Origin: Microcebus murinus | Taxonomy: Eukaryota; Chordata; Mammalia; Primates; Cheirogaleidae | DNA length: 64,000 bases | Assembly (NCBI RefSeq): GCF_040939455.1 | Contig: NC_134124.1 | Span: 31,943,138-32,007,137, forward strand | Direction of reading: 5' to 3' | In this document: positions 1 through 10,927 of the stretch, one piece after another | Layout: each line of letters opens with the position of its first letter | Position numbering within the stretch: the first letter of the stretch is position 1 | The notes under the pieces: model-generated | Told to the model about the DNA's origin: nothing | The model's database searches: none | Seen by the model: the letters and a program-made list of their open reading frames with translations, nothing else | Translations under genes and position numbers: made by a program

Positions 1-1071
1 AGCGACCCCTCACAGCATTCTTATTTTTAAACCATGAGAGCACTTAGGAGAATCTCTCATGCATCAGGGTCCCAATATGTTGCTGCCCTAAATTCCTACC
101 ACAGGGGAGCGGGTGGAGGTTCACAGCATGGAAGCCTTCGATCTAAATTCTCATGTCCTCAGGAGACACCGGGCTGCATACTCAGGAGCTACAAGGCCCA
201 TCACAAGCAATGGGCTTAAATGCTCTAAACAGAGGAGGTGACAAGATGTCCCTGTTATTATCAGTATTGACCTGTCTGCCAGAGTAGCCTTTGCAAAAGA
301 AGATTTGGGGCCTTATATTTTTCCAGGACTTGGGGGGCCAGCCTTTCTCCCTTGGGTTTGGAACCTGACTGTCACTGGGCAAGCAACGTCTTGCCGCTCC
401 TCTGACAGGACAGTGTCCTCCTGAAGAAGTGGCGCTCATGGCTGTAAAACCGCACTGAACTTGGCACCCACCTATAATGATGTGTTTTAACATTCTGTCT
501 AATTAGTTTTCTCACGAGCTCTTGGATGATTCCTGCACTCTGTAATTATTTCTTTCACTGGCACTTATGCCAATATTGCACCCTTTGCCTAATAATTACT
601 GTAATTATAGTCACTATATTTGAATTTGGGGCCTGTGTGATAAACAGTTTTATTATATGTGTTTGATGGGAAGTGATTTCTCAGCGGGTGTCTCTAGGAA
701 GTTATGGAGGTACCGCGTGAGACACGTTAAAATATTTTTTGGCAACAAATAACATGATGAAGCAATGCCATGACAGGAGGAAGCAGCAGAGAACAAGAGG
801 AAGTTGAATTCGGGACAAATTGCTGTGCATTGCAAACACAGCCTAGGAACAGAAGAGAGCCAGCCTGCACTCCTGGCCGTAGGGAAGCCGGCAGCACGTA
901 CCAGGCTTAATAAACCTCCAGTAAGACCCCCACAGTGCTAATCTCCCTCTTGTCCTTGTTCCCTCCTGCATGCAGCTCCCCAGGCTCAGCCTTCAGAAGC
1001 CACTGGGCCCCAGTTCTAGAACGAGGAGTTCCTGGAAACTGGAAACACTTCTTTGGGAAACTCAACTAGTT

Positions 1072-1109
1072 TCTTTCTTTCTTTCTTTCTTTTTTTTTTT
1101 TTTTTTTTA
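1072..1109. repeat. (TTTC)n followed by poly-T
   Basis: Five to six TTTC units run directly into about 21 T. It could be a degraded poly-A tail seen in reverse, but no Alu or L1 body follows it. Confidence 0.85.
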
Positions 1110-1427
1110 GGAAGTCAAGGGATTAGCTCTACTTCTTTGCCACCAGAAAAAGGAAAGGTTGATGGAAGTAGAAGATGCCAATGAAAAGGAAAAACAAACA
1201 AGCAAACAAAATTTAGGACCCAGTGTAAAAGCCATATCCCCTGGGGAGATGTTCTTGGGTCACGCAGCCACCGCCCATCCCTGGAGCTCGAGCAGCCTTG
1301 AGTCACGAGTCTGCACCGTTCTGTCTTCTGTGCTCTGATGGAACCTGTGCTTCTATTTCACTTCAGTTACCCACAGATCAAACTCTTATGTTAGCTCAGC
1401 ACATTTTGCGGGCCCACTAAACTGCAA

Positions 1428-1665
1428 TAATTAAGCTCCACTTATTTAGCTTTTACCAAGCGTTATGTATTACGCTAAGTGCTTTATGTGCGTTATTTCA
1501 CTTAATCCTACCTCCTGTCCTCTGACGTATGTACTATTATTATCATCTCCATTTTGGAGACAGGAGGTAACTTGCCAAAGTCACACTCGAGTACGGGGCA
1601 GAGCTGGGATTTCCAGCCAGCAGGCTGATGCCACAGACTACGTCATCCTGTCTCCCAATTTCTAC
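1428..1665 (-). repeat. MIR SINE fossil
   Basis: Reads as the reverse complement of MIR: the TTAGCTTTTACCAAGCG / TTATTTCACTTAATCCT region, then 'CTCCATTTTGGAGACAGGAG' and 'AACTTGCCAAAGTCACAC', then 'GCAGAGCTGGGATTTC'. Diverged, as expected for an ancient tRNA-derived SINE. Confidence 0.75.
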
Positions 1666-2017
1666 TGCAACACGCAACAGGATTGTGTTCAGAAAATGCT
1701 AAAAGATCTCCATTATACCTGTTTCCGTATCGCGTATGGCTGAACAAACATTAAGTTTCTTTGCGTCATTAGATGTCGGGGCTCAGAAAGTGATTCATGA
1801 GTTCCTTTAGCATTTTCCTTTGACAGATGACAAGAGCTTCTGTCTTTAAACCTCTTGAGGCACACCCGAGTTCTTTAAGTGACTACTGGGGACAACCTAC
1901 GGGGTTCCTTCTGCACCAGGCTCTGGGCTCCGGGGTGTTCAAGACCAGGGTCAGGCGGGGACAGCTCCTGGGTGGCGAGTCACAGCACAGCAGGGGAGAG
2001 CAGGCGGAGCACCTCAC

Positions 2018-2181
2018 CTGGGCACACGTACTCCTTCTTCTGCACGTCCGCCACGTTGAAGCCCCTCAGGTGCACGGGAGCCATGCAGAGCGTGAACTGG
2101 CCGATTGTCCGCCGCTGTCGCAGCCAGTCTGAAAGCCAGGCCAGGTGGCAGTCGCAGTGCAGGTGGTTGGAGTGCAGGCGC
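2018..2181 (-). CDS. SLIT3: SLIT3 internal coding exon: LRR C-terminal cap (LRRCT) of domain 1
   Basis: A 164-nt minus-strand exon between acceptor CCCTTTCCCAG and donor GTGAGGTG. It opens with the last base of a split Leu codon, contains 54 whole codons and ends with one base of the next codon, so it changes intron phase from 2 to 1. The peptide starts [20 protein letters not shown] and ends KKEYVCP. It has the LRRCT hallmarks: a CxC pair, the HLAWL motif, then two further Cys (in TLCMAP and EYVCP) that would close two disulphides over the hydrophobic end of the LRR solenoid. The middle ([20 protein letters not shown]) is the SLIT3 form as I remember it and separates it from SLIT1 and SLIT2. 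Two positions differ from the human protein as I recall it (His for Tyr before the CxC pair, and Ile for Val before GQF). Both are conservative species-level changes. Confidence 0.95.
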
Positions 2182-4951
2182 CTGGGAAAGGGAGGGTCAG
2201 AGGGTAGACGCTGTCACAGATGAAGTGGTGAGGCTGCCACTGGCCAGCCAGAGTAGCCCCAAAGCTTGGTTGTCCCTTGCCCCAGTGTGACACCCCCCAG
2301 GAGCCCAGGGAAGCATTTCCCTCTGCACTACTGAGAGACAAGGGCCTCAACCCTTTCACTGCCAGGCCACACTCAAAGGGTGCTCCCCGGGTTCTGAGCA
2401 ACTGCCCATTTCTTAATGGCAATTCCACCCTTTTCTTTCCCACTTAAGCAAGCCTCAGCACATGGGAGAGGGATGGGGACACTACTACAGCGACAATCCT
2501 CATTCCGGTCAAACTTACAAAGGGGCCACTCATTTGCAAATCTCAGTACTTTAGCTAGCCTGAGTTATGCTAGCTACGTGAAAGACACGCTTCTCAATCT
2601 CAGTGCTCCAGTCTATAGTGGCACTGTGGCTGAGATGTGCCGTTGCTGTCACCTGTTGGCTGTCCTTCATTTCCTCCCTCAGTTTCCGTTAACGAGCCCA
2701 CTGCATGCTGGGCCTAAAACCAATACCACCATGTGCACCTGCGGGGCTGAGCAGGGCGCAGATGGAAGGGTGAGTGAGCCTTCTCTCTGTTCTCCTACTG
2801 TAATACGGCGTTGTCCCCTCCAGACCCTTGCAAGCCGCAGTGCCCCTCCTCTCCTCCCCAAGTTCAGGTGCATCTGGTGTGTTCTGGCTGATTCGGGTAA
2901 CTCTGAAAAGATTTTCGAACCAGTTCCAGGGCTCTCTGGCTTTGCTCTTCTAGTAGCTGTGATTCCAGCTCAATTTTTTGCCCTTGAACGAACAAGAACC
3001 CCCGGAGGGGTGGCATGTTCCACTTCTGAGGGGAATCCCGTCTGGTTAAATGACCTGAACTTCCCTTCCACTCCTTGGGAGCCAAACTGAGCACGTCTAG
3101 GGGCTTCTAAAGGTTTCCCATTTCCACGCTCCCTGCACCCCTCGGTCGTTAGCTGTGGTGGGGGTGGGTTTCAGTCACACCACCTGATCACATACTTGGG
3201 TTTCTGATGCAAATTTTAAATGCCCGATTCTGCACGCGCTAACCAGCCAGCCGTACCTTGGGACTTTCAAGCACTCTGCGTCAAGCCAGTTAACACTGAG
3301 TGTCAGCCCAGGGGAGCGGCTCTGGAGAGCGCTGAAGGGCTCTTGACCATGCTCCACTTAGCGTAAGGTCAACACTGCCAAGCGCTGGCCAAGTGCAAAC
3401 TCGCTCCTGCTGCTGCTGGCTGAGCCTTCCTGCCGCCATGTGGGCACAAACCCACGTGGGCCAGGCTGCTGGACAAGTTGGCTGCTTCAGGGAGCCCGGA
3501 TCCCATCCCATCAGACGCACTAAAGGAACCATATCCCACATAACACACAATTCTTTCTGCTAAAAAGCTTTTGAAAAGATTTTTATGATTTTTGCTTTAA
3601 AATCACTAATCTTGATGTAATTTTCTTTTTGTATCTTCCAGTGGGTTGCACGCATTTTCATAGGCTCCTAGGCCCAAGGTAGAGTGAGTATAGGGGTCCC
3701 AAGCGACTCTCCCCTTCCAACTTCTAAGCTCAGACTTAGAGCTGAAGCAAACACGGCCTCCTCTTGGTCTGGAATTTAGGAAAAAGTGGGATAGGTGGGA
3801 AGGGGTGGTGGTGGGGGGACCCAAATCCTAAGCTGGTGGGAAGGACCTCAGTTGTAGGAGGGAAAGCGAGACCTGTTTGTTCAATAAGCAGAGAGCACTT
3901 TCTGCCAGGATCAGGGAGGAGCTGTGGCAGTGCACGTTCGGCTGGTTGCTATTTCCCAAAAGCAGAAAGGAAAGGAGGGGATCCCATGGCCAGGTGGCCC
4001 TTCACCGGGTGTAAGTGCTGCCTGGGGACACAGCAACAGTGGGTGTGTCCCTGGGACACAGAGGAGCACAGGGCGGGCTGCAGTGGCACATGCAGGCTGG
4101 GGTACAGCTCTTTTGTGGGCCACGCAAAGCAGAACTTTTGCATGAGCGTTTGGCTTTTGTTTGGAAGGTGGCTGCCCTCGGCGGCAATGAGGCCTGGAAA
4201 CTGGGGCGACAGGGATTCACCGTGAGCCAAGGAGCGTAGGTGCACGAGGCGGGTCACAGATCAATGCAAACAAATCCCCGCCGGTTGCAATCAAGGGTAA
4301 GAGATCAAGGGGATGACAGAAATGACGTTTAGGCAAGTCAGATCCTTACTGCGCTGATCAGTTTCCGGGATAATAAAAATGTCAGAGGTTTCCCTTTTGG
4401 AAGATTGTATTAGGTTGGTTCTTTCTCGGCACTGGCGGGTCAGCCCCAAGCTACCTCTCTTGTTAACCTTGTTACAGATGGTGCTTGTCCCTTTGTCCAT
4501 CTTATGGGAATTTTCCCCTCCCAAGAGGGCCGTGCAAAAGAGGGAACCCAAACTGACTTGGAAGCCAAATGAGCACTCTTGTCAAAAGTCCAAGGCAGTG
4601 GAGCGCAGGGCTCAGTTTCCTCCTCTTGGAATTTTGTGGATTCTTGCCTTTCACATGTCTGGGAGATGAAACTGAGCAATACCATCCCAAATACTAATAC
4701 CGAAAGAAAAATAATCACGGAGAGCATGAAATTATTAATAAAGCTCGGGCACCGCCAGGAGAAGTTCTAATTCTCTTGAGTGAGAAGGAACATTATTTTA
4801 ATTACTTTCGATGCTTTTTCGGTGAGGTGTGATGGCAATGACACAAGCGAGGGGGCCCGCATGGGCTCCTGGGCTCTGCGGAAGCTCCCGTGTCTCCCCT
4901 TCCTCTTTCTCACCCGGCACCTGCTCTTCTGCCTTTGTTCATGCGGAATGG

Positions 4952-5185
4952 TGTGAGCTCAGGCTCTGATGAAAAACTGCCCGAGTCTGACACTGGCTCT
5001 GTGCTTTCTGACTTTGGGCAGCAATTTAACCCTGGGCCTCAGTGTTCCCATCTGTAAAATGGGGATATTAGTGGTGCCTCCTTCCTAGGCTTGTTGTGAG
5101 CACTGAAATGATGTATGGGAAGTGCTGAGTGCAAGGCCTGGCACATGGTAGAACACTGAAGAAACGTTTGCTATTGTTATGATTA
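4952..5185 (+). repeat. MIR SINE fossil
   Basis: Sense MIR landmarks in order: GACTTTGGGCAGCAATTTAACC, CCTCAGTGTTCCCATCTGTAAAATGGGGATA, TTGTTGTGAGCACTGAAATGA, and the tail AAGGCCTGGCACATGGTAG. Fairly complete. Confidence 0.85.
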
Positions 5186-5588
5186 TTATAAGCTAGAAGA
5201 AACCAGCTCCAAATTTCAGTCTTTTACCAACCCACGGTCCTGCCTGTACCAGGCCATGGTTTCTTAATTAGATACCAAAGCACTCAAGGTAGCTGGGTGG
5301 TTCCTGCATGTTGTTCTGCAATCTTTTGCTGGTGGACACATCCTATTCCATGTGGCCGAAACCACCTTTACAGAACATAAGGTGAATGAATACAAATGCC
5401 AATTTTTAAAAGGTGCCTTTTAGCCACAGACGCTAAATTAAATTTCCAGCAAATCCTTTTAGAGAGGGTCAGTGTTCATTCTCTATAAAATGTGGCTTTC
5501 TGAATTCAATATAAAAGCTTTCCTTTAGAAATCCCATTTATGACTTCCTTCCTCTCTCCTCTTCCCTCCTTCTCCACCACCACCACCA

Positions 5589-5601
5589 GCCGCCCCCCCC
5601 C
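5589..5601. repeat. Poly-C tract after a CCA run
   Basis: A CCACCACCACCAG run leads into a C homopolymer within a pyrimidine-rich patch (5548-5605). The length is likely polymorphic and prone to sequencing error. Confidence 0.6.
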
Positions 5602-6309
5602 CAATCCCGCACACTTTAATTACAGTGAAGGGGGATTAGTCAGCTCAGGTCTCCAGGGAGTTCTGTACAGAGCCATCTCTGAAATTAAACTAAAGGGAAA
5701 ATGGCAGCAGGCAGGGTGCAAGGCGAACAGCCGAGATTGATTGATTGATCCAAACTCATCAGATGAATGTTCAGGACGGCAGAGAAGAATGACAACACAA
5801 ACAAGGAGAAAAAACCGTCACGCCCTCTTCCCCCTCCCCGGTGCACAACAAACAAAGCACCCAGGATCCAGGCCTAACCCTGTCCCCCAGCTCCCATGGA
5901 ACCAGCCCAGCTTCCGGCATTGCTGCCCCTAAACCGAGAACAGCAAAGAGGGAGGATAATCACAGAACAGCCCACAGGACCCAGGCTGTGGATTTCGGCA
6001 GGGGAGAGTCATCTTTCTTCTATGTGACCCACTTGTTGGGGACACTGCAGGCCCAGCACCCCCACTTCATGCCCAGAAGCCCCGGGCCACACTCTCTCCC
6101 CTGCTCACTTGTGCTTTGCTGGGAACTTTGAAGAAGTCTTTGAAGACCAAAGAGCATCTCCTTAAAATGCCATGAGTGTACCATCTCCTATTAATTGGGA
6201 GAAAAAAAAAAGAATAGATTCTTCTGGTCTCAGTTATGCTATCCTATGATGGATCATAGGAAGAATTAGGGAAGCAAAGATGGAGGCTGGGCTCGGATTA
6301 TTATTGCTC

Positions 6310-6520
6310 TTTACAATAACTAGTATTGGTTGTGTGCACACCACGTGCCAGGCATAGTACATGTTAGAGTGCACTTCAGTGTCACCACTGTGAGATAAGC
6401 ATTTGCTAACTCACTTTCCTTGATGCAGAGAGACAGACAGACAGACAGACAGATCAAAGCCAGTGTCAGAGCTGCCATTTAAACTCAGGTCTGCCTGACT
6501 CCAAACTCTGGTCCTTCTTG
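6310..6520 (-). repeat. MIR SINE fossil with internal (AGAC)n expansion
   Basis: Reverse-complement MIR landmarks: CACGTGCCAGGCATAGTAC, then CAGAGCTGCCATTTAAACTCAGG and TCTGCCTGACTCCAAACTC. An AGAC tetranucleotide run at about 6430-6452 sits where MIR normally has AGAGAGG, so a microsatellite has grown inside the fossil. Confidence 0.75.
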
Positions 6521-6568
6521 GGGTGCTCTGTATTACCTCCTTTGAAGTCGGTTGCTTTCTCATAAACG

Positions 6569-6757
6569 CAGTGGTTCTCAGACCGTAAGAGCTTTAGAAT
6601 CTCCTGGAAAGCTTGTTAAAAACAGATTGCTTGAGCCCACTTCCAGAGATTCTGACTCCATGGATCTGGCGTGGGGCCTGAAGTCTTGCTTTTCTAACAA
6701 GTTCCAGGTGATGCCGAGGCTGCCGGCCTAGGGACCACACTTTGGGAACCACTGCTC
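6569..6757 (+). mobile_element. MER5A-type hAT-Charlie nonautonomous DNA transposon
   Basis: Terminal inverted repeats CAGTGGTTCTCA (left) and GGGAACCACTG (right) enclose about 165 bp. Internal landmarks include GCTTGTTAAAAACAGATTG, CAGAGATTCTGACTCC and CTAACAAGTTCCAGGTGATGC. Full-length for the family (about 190 bp). Too diverged to show a clean 8-bp target duplication. Confidence 0.88.
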
Positions 6758-6857
6758 TAAGGATTTTCAAATCTCATGGCTTCTGCATCGCTCAACCAGC
6801 ATAGATAAGCTGGTCACTTAGAACCTTCCATCCAGATTTCTGGATAAACAGTGTGAT

Positions 6858-7010
6858 AATAAAAACAGAGCAATCAATATTCTGTATTGTCTATCACATG
6901 CCAGGCAATTTATGTATCTAATTTCATCTGTTCCTCACCACCACCCCTATTTATAGAGGATGGAATGGAGGACACAGGGCTAATAAATGGCCCCACAGGA
7001 ATTTTAACCC
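6858..7010 (-). repeat. MIR-like fossil
   Basis: Contains ATCACATGCCAGGCAATTTA and TAATTTCATCTGTTCCTCACCACC followed by TTTATAGAGGATGGAATGGAGG. This is the reverse-complement pattern of an MIR 3' half. Weakly conserved. Confidence 0.5.
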
Positions 7011-7771
7011 TTTGCCTTGGCCCCAAATGTACTTGCTGAACACCCTTGGACCTGGCTTTCCCCAACGGCTGTGATATGTAAACGCCACTGAGGTTCCACC
7101 AGCACAAGCCAAGCGTCAAGTTTAAGCGTCTTTGGAAAGGCCACCAGAGCCCATTTGCAGAGAAACCAACAGAGAGGTTTCTTGTTGAGAACAGGGGGGA
7201 GTTCCCCGGGTTGCAAGGGTGCTAGACCTGCTCTTGGTGTTTGGTGTCACAGGAAGATTTGCTTCCTCAGAGCACGCCCTGGAAGGCTCTAGCCCACCCA
7301 AGATATTCCTGACAAAGAACCAAGAATCAGGATGACTGCATTCTACTGTCAAGGTATCAGCCAGGCAGCAGGTGAGCAGGGCCGGGGGGAGAGGAGAGAG
7401 GAGGGGACAGACTGGTGCTCTCTCTCCTGCACCGTTCCCAGGGGAAACCACGTAACCACTGGCAACGTGACAGAACTGCCAACGGTCTGTGACATTAGCT
7501 AAGCAAATGGTGAATTGTCAAGACATAGTTCTCTATGTTCTCTGACAATGCAAAGCTAATAATCTCTCCCACCAAGACGGAAGCCACAAACACATGACAC
7601 AGGGAGAATCCCCACAGTCCCGGGTGAAGAGAAATGAGTCCGTCTCATGCAGAACGGTGGTTCAGAACCATGGATAGCACCGTGGCCCTCCCCCCCCATC
7701 TGCCCTCACTTGTCAACAAAGGAGGCGGCATTTGAACACAGGAGCCGTCTGCCAAGTCTGAGCACGGTAGG

Positions 7772-8097
7772 TTTTTTTTTTTTTTTTTTCTGAGACAGAG
7801 TCTCACTCTGTTGCCTGGGCTCGAGTGCCGTGGTATCAGCCTAGCTCACAGCAACCTCAAACTCCTGGGCTCAAGCGATCCTCCTGCCTCAGCCTCCCGA
7901 GTAGCTGGCACTACAGGCATGCGCCACCATGCCCGGCTCATTTTTCCTATGTGTTTTTAGTTGGCCAATTAATTTCTTTCTATTTTTAGTAGAGATGGGT
8001 TTCGCTCTTGCTTAGGCTGGTCTTGAACCTTGAGCGATCCTCTCGCCCCGGCCTCCCAGAGTGCTAGGATTACAGGTGTGAGCCACCGCGCCCGGCC
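7772..8097 (-). mobile_element. Lemur-type Alu SINE, full length
   Basis: A T18 run followed by TGAGACAGAGTCTCACTCTG and a body ending GCGCCCGGCC: a complete Alu in reverse orientation (sense with respect to SLIT3). The linker between the arms holds AGTTGGCCAATTAATTTC, the strepsirrhine-type insertion. Imperfect target duplication (GCACGGTAGG before, GCATAGTGGG after). It starts 100 bp from the SLIT3 exon at 8197-8268. Confidence 0.93.
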
Positions 8098-8196
8098 TGC
8101 ATAGTGGGTTTTACAGGCGACTCAGAGCACCGCGCTTTGGGCTTTGGGCGTGTAGATGGGGAGGAGGGAGGGAAGGAGCAAGGACCTTGTACTCAC

Positions 8197-8268
8197 AGAG
8201 TGCGGATCTTCGGCATGTGGTTGAAGCTGGTGACCAGGATGCGGCTGATGTTGTTGTTGTTGAGGGTG
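8197..8268 (-). CDS. SLIT3: SLIT3 internal coding exon: leucine-rich repeat (about LRR6 of domain 1)
   Basis: A second 72-nt minus-strand exon, with acceptor TGTCTCCGCAG and donor GTGAGTAC. It encodes [15 protein letters not shown] then NHMPKIRT plus split Leu codons at both ends (phase 2 on both sides). The LxxLxLNNNNI pattern is the last regular leucine-rich repeat before the cysteine cap of SLIT domain 1. The sequence agrees with my memory of SLIT3: 'RILVTSF' rather than the 'RLSVASF'-like form of SLIT2. It continues in frame from the exon at 28633-28704, across a 20,364-nt intron, and into the exon at 2018-2181, across 6,015 nt. No frameshift or stop is present. In the secreted protein this repeat is part of the curved LRR solenoid. 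A lemur-type Alu lies 100 nt downstream of its donor in the sense direction. Confidence 0.94.
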
Positions 8269-8269
8269 C

Positions 8270-8480
8270 TGCGGAGACAGGGACACAGCGACATGGTCAG
8301 CCGGGAGCTCGGGGAGTGCGGGGGAGGCACGGGGAGGCGCCAGGACGCCTGTGGAGGGAGGGGAAGGGCGCGTGGGACTGCGAGAGCCACCACGAGTCAG
8401 CAGCAGTGGCCGGCCAGCGGGGCAGCTGCAGACAAGTGGGCGGGGCTCCGGATGACAAGAGCGTCCACTGACTCCTTGAC
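8270..8480. other. GC-rich patch beside SLIT3 exon
   Basis: G-rich on the plus strand with scattered CpGs (GGAGCTCGGGGAGTGCGGGG, GGGAAGGGCGCGTGGG). It includes the polypyrimidine tract of the adjacent exon's acceptor. Too short and CpG-poor to call a CpG island. Confidence 0.4.
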
Positions 8481-8550
8481 CCAGTGGGGCCCTCCTTCCC
8501 GCTGCTGCGCTCCTGGGACTTGCTTACCCACCTCGAGTAACGACATCGCT

Positions 8551-8890
8551 TCCTGAAATCCTACTGTGTGCTGAGCACTGTGTGCGGAGTAAAAATATCA
8601 CCTCCTGAAATCCTACGGTGTGCTTGAGTGCATTATAATCTCTCTCTTTCTTAACACCTATGACGCCAATTACGTACTGCTGTCCTCAGTTTAGAGAGGA
8701 GGAAAGAGATATAGTGATTTTGCTTAGAAAGACGCACAGGTCTACAAAGGTGCCGAGCCTGTACGATGCATGAGGAGGCTGAGCCACAGAGAGGTCGAGT
8801 AACTTTTCCCAAGGACCACAGCGGCTCACTCTGGAGATGGGACTCGAACTCAGCAATTTCTAACCACAATCTCCGTGCCCTGTCCATCAC
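8551..8890 (-). repeat. MIR fossil with an internal duplication
   Basis: Reverse-complement MIR: CTACTGTGTGCTGAGCACTGTG, CTGAGCCACAGAGAGGTCG, AACTTTTCCCAAGGACCACA, GATGGGACTCGAACTCAG. The phrase TCCTGAAATCCTAC[T/G]GTGTGCT appears twice, at about 8552 and about 8604, a direct duplication of the 5' portion. Confidence 0.7.
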
Positions 8891-9693
8891 ATATATGGCC
8901 TCATGCATGATGCCATTTAAATAGGTTATTCTGTATTGCCTTGGCATCTTCTGAGTCTTCAAGCACATCTTATCTCGAGCCAGTCTGCGAGGACAGGGAC
9001 TAAGTCTCCTCTCTCCCGTGCATCTCCATGACCACGATGCAACTCCTACGGTGCAATGGGGGCACTTACTGGTACTTTCGTACAGGGAACAGCAAGGACA
9101 AAGGTGTGAGCTCCATAAATGAGCCAGGATGAAATATGGATGCTGAAGAATGAAATTAGGCTACAGGCAAGGCTGACCCTTCTGCAGGGGCCTGTTATGG
9201 AAGCCCAGGGAAGCGTGGCCGCCAAGGCAGCGTCTGCAGAGCTGGAAATGCTAGATGGCAGGAGGGCCTTTAGGGTCAGTTCAGTGATGACCTGGATGGA
9301 GAGACAACACCACGTGCGCAACCTGCACAGATTCCTTCTCCAGGCCCCAGTCCACTGCGGGACTCCAGATCACGTTTCCCTTGACCCAGACTAATCCTCA
9401 ACCTCCCACCCCCACCCCGGGCCAATCATCATTTGTTTGGCCAATAAGGCCAGGACGAAGTCTGTCTGCACAAAGGCACAGGACGTAATTCTTTTTTCTC
9501 CCTACCTCCCATATTTATTGTGCACCTACTATGTGTACGGCACTATGTGAGGTGTATAGTGTGGTTAAAAGGAATGAACACCTCAAATCTACCTTGCCTG
9601 CGTCTGCCTGCTTTGTAACTTCACTATGCACCGATGTAGGTATGTAGCATTTTATGAAGTTGAACCTAGTCAGCTGTTTGGTTTCATGTGGCT

Positions 9694-9697
<4 letters not shown>

Positions 9698-9733
<36 letters not shown>
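9698..9733 (+). repeat. (TG)18 microsatellite
   Basis: Eighteen uninterrupted TG dinucleotides. Likely polymorphic. Confidence 0.97.
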
Positions 9734-9734
<1 letters not shown>

Positions 9735-10189
9735 TATCCACCCTGTCTCTGTCCATCCAGAAAGCTTTCAGGAAACCTCATCAGACAACAGGAAGGACTT
9801 GTCACTCCCATCAGAACAGGCTCTGCGCCTTGTCGGAGAGCTTCTTGGGGGTGAGGTCTATGCCCCCCACCTTCTACACTGCATTACAAATGCTTCCAGG
9901 GCAGAAGGGACGCCTTATTTCCCCTTCTAGCCATCTCAGACTTCTGGGCTCCAGACTTGGGGTGTATGAAGTTGGGGGTGTGGACTGACCATCAGACAAA
10001 AAAATCTGAGCATCCTCCTCGTCTCGCAAAGGCAACGAGCAAGAAGCCTTTGCAGAGAAGGGGCTTCTTTTGGACCCCTCAACTCTAGGTGGACTTCCCA
10101 GCCCAGCTCTAATTTAGCTGCATGCACGGTGCAGTTTACGCAGGGCTTCAACCGTAACTGCATCCGGCAGCAGTCCGGCAGCAATGACT

Positions 10190-10310
10190 TATGAATGTAT
10201 TACTACACTGATATTTAAATGTGAGTCGTAATGAGAGCTATAAAACATTTACGATAATAGCAATTATTCCAGAACCCAAATGACTAAACACAGTATCCAG
10301 ACTTTCATGA
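10190..10310. promoter_or_regulatory. AT-rich stretch, possible conserved noncoding element
   Basis: Low-complexity-free AT-rich sequence with homeodomain-like and poly-purine motifs (ATATTTAAATGTGAGTCGTAATGAG, GATAATAGCAATTATTCC) and no repeat signature. Only its composition suggests regulation. Confidence 0.2.
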
Positions 10311-10559
10311 TTTGCTGCTTGGGGCTGGCCGGTCCAGGGATGTCAGGGGGTTGGTAACCTCTCGGATGCCGATCCCTACGGCAGCTATGGTTTTTGTTTT
10401 CCCAATAAACACAGATTTATTTGATTTCTAGTCTTGGCAGCTTTTGCCCACGCACACAGCACTGAACTCTCTCTGGTTCTCGTGCCCCCGCCTAAGTAGC
10501 TAGTTTTCGATGGAGAAATCGTTGTTCTAACCCCAAGGCAGCAGAGTTGTGGGCGTGGG

Positions 10560-10730
10560 CCTTGTAGGCCCAGACCTGGTTTAGATTCCGGCTCCGCCAC
10601 TTACAGCCTCTGCAACGATGGGTAAGTTTCTTAATCTCATTAAGTTTCCTCTTTTGTAACGTGGGGATAATAAGAGCTCCGCTCTCGTAGAGCTTTAGTG
10701 GTGATTAAATGAGATGTTACTAATAATCGC
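10560..10730 (+). repeat. MIR SINE fossil (sense)
   Basis: Landmarks: TTTAGATTCCGGCTCCGCCACTTAC, GGGTAAGTTTCTTAATCTC, TTGTAACGTGGGGATAATAAG, TGGTGATTAAATGAGA. It is followed at once by a second MIR in the opposite orientation. Confidence 0.85.
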
Positions 10731-10735
10731 CAGCA

Positions 10736-10925
10736 TTAACCGAGAGCTGAGTGCATGCCAGACAGGCCCTGGGCGAAGGGCACTACTACATTGTGCCATC
10801 TCATTTTATTCCTCCCATTACCCCACGAGGCAGGGACCTTGGTTATCACCTCCATCTCATGAATGAACCAACTGGTGGTGCCAAGGTTTGAATCCAAGCA
10901 CGCCTGACTCCAGGAACGAGGAGTC
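10736..10925 (-). repeat. MIR SINE fossil (antisense)
   Basis: Reverse-complement landmarks: GAGTGCATGCCAGACAGGCCC, CATCTCATTTTATTCCTCCC, CCTCCATCTCATGAATGAACC, AGGTTTGAATCCAAGCACGCC. With its neighbour it makes a tail-to-tail inverted MIR pair. Confidence 0.8.
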
Positions 10926-10927
10926 TG

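Larger units (their letters stand above)
1..2017 (-). other. SLIT3: SLIT3 intron downstream of the LRRCT exon (partial)
   Basis: A phase-1 intron starting at the donor beside 2018 and running off the window. It holds a TTTC/T-rich simple tract and one MIR. The remainder (1-1071, 1110-1427, 1666-2017) has no feature that I recognise. Confidence 0.85.
2182..8196 (-). other. SLIT3: SLIT3 intron between second LRR exon and LRRCT exon (6,015 nt)
   Basis: A complete phase-2 GT-AG intron on the minus strand. It contains two or three MIR copies, one MER5A and one lemur-type Alu. Segments 2182-4951, 5186-6309 and 7011-7771 show no gene or repeat that I recognise. The 224-codon plus-strand open frame at 2416-3090 has no recognisable domain and is taken as chance. 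Confidence 0.9.

Noticed and set aside
2416..3090. 224-codon plus-strand open frame, the longest in the window
   Set aside because: No domain, no Kozak or promoter context, no splice pattern, and it lies in an intron antisense to SLIT3. Low-complexity composition of the peptide fits chance.
9698..9733. Regular repeats such as (TG)n and (CA)n as a possible CRISPR array
   Set aside because: Simple microsatellites without spacers, in a mammalian genome.
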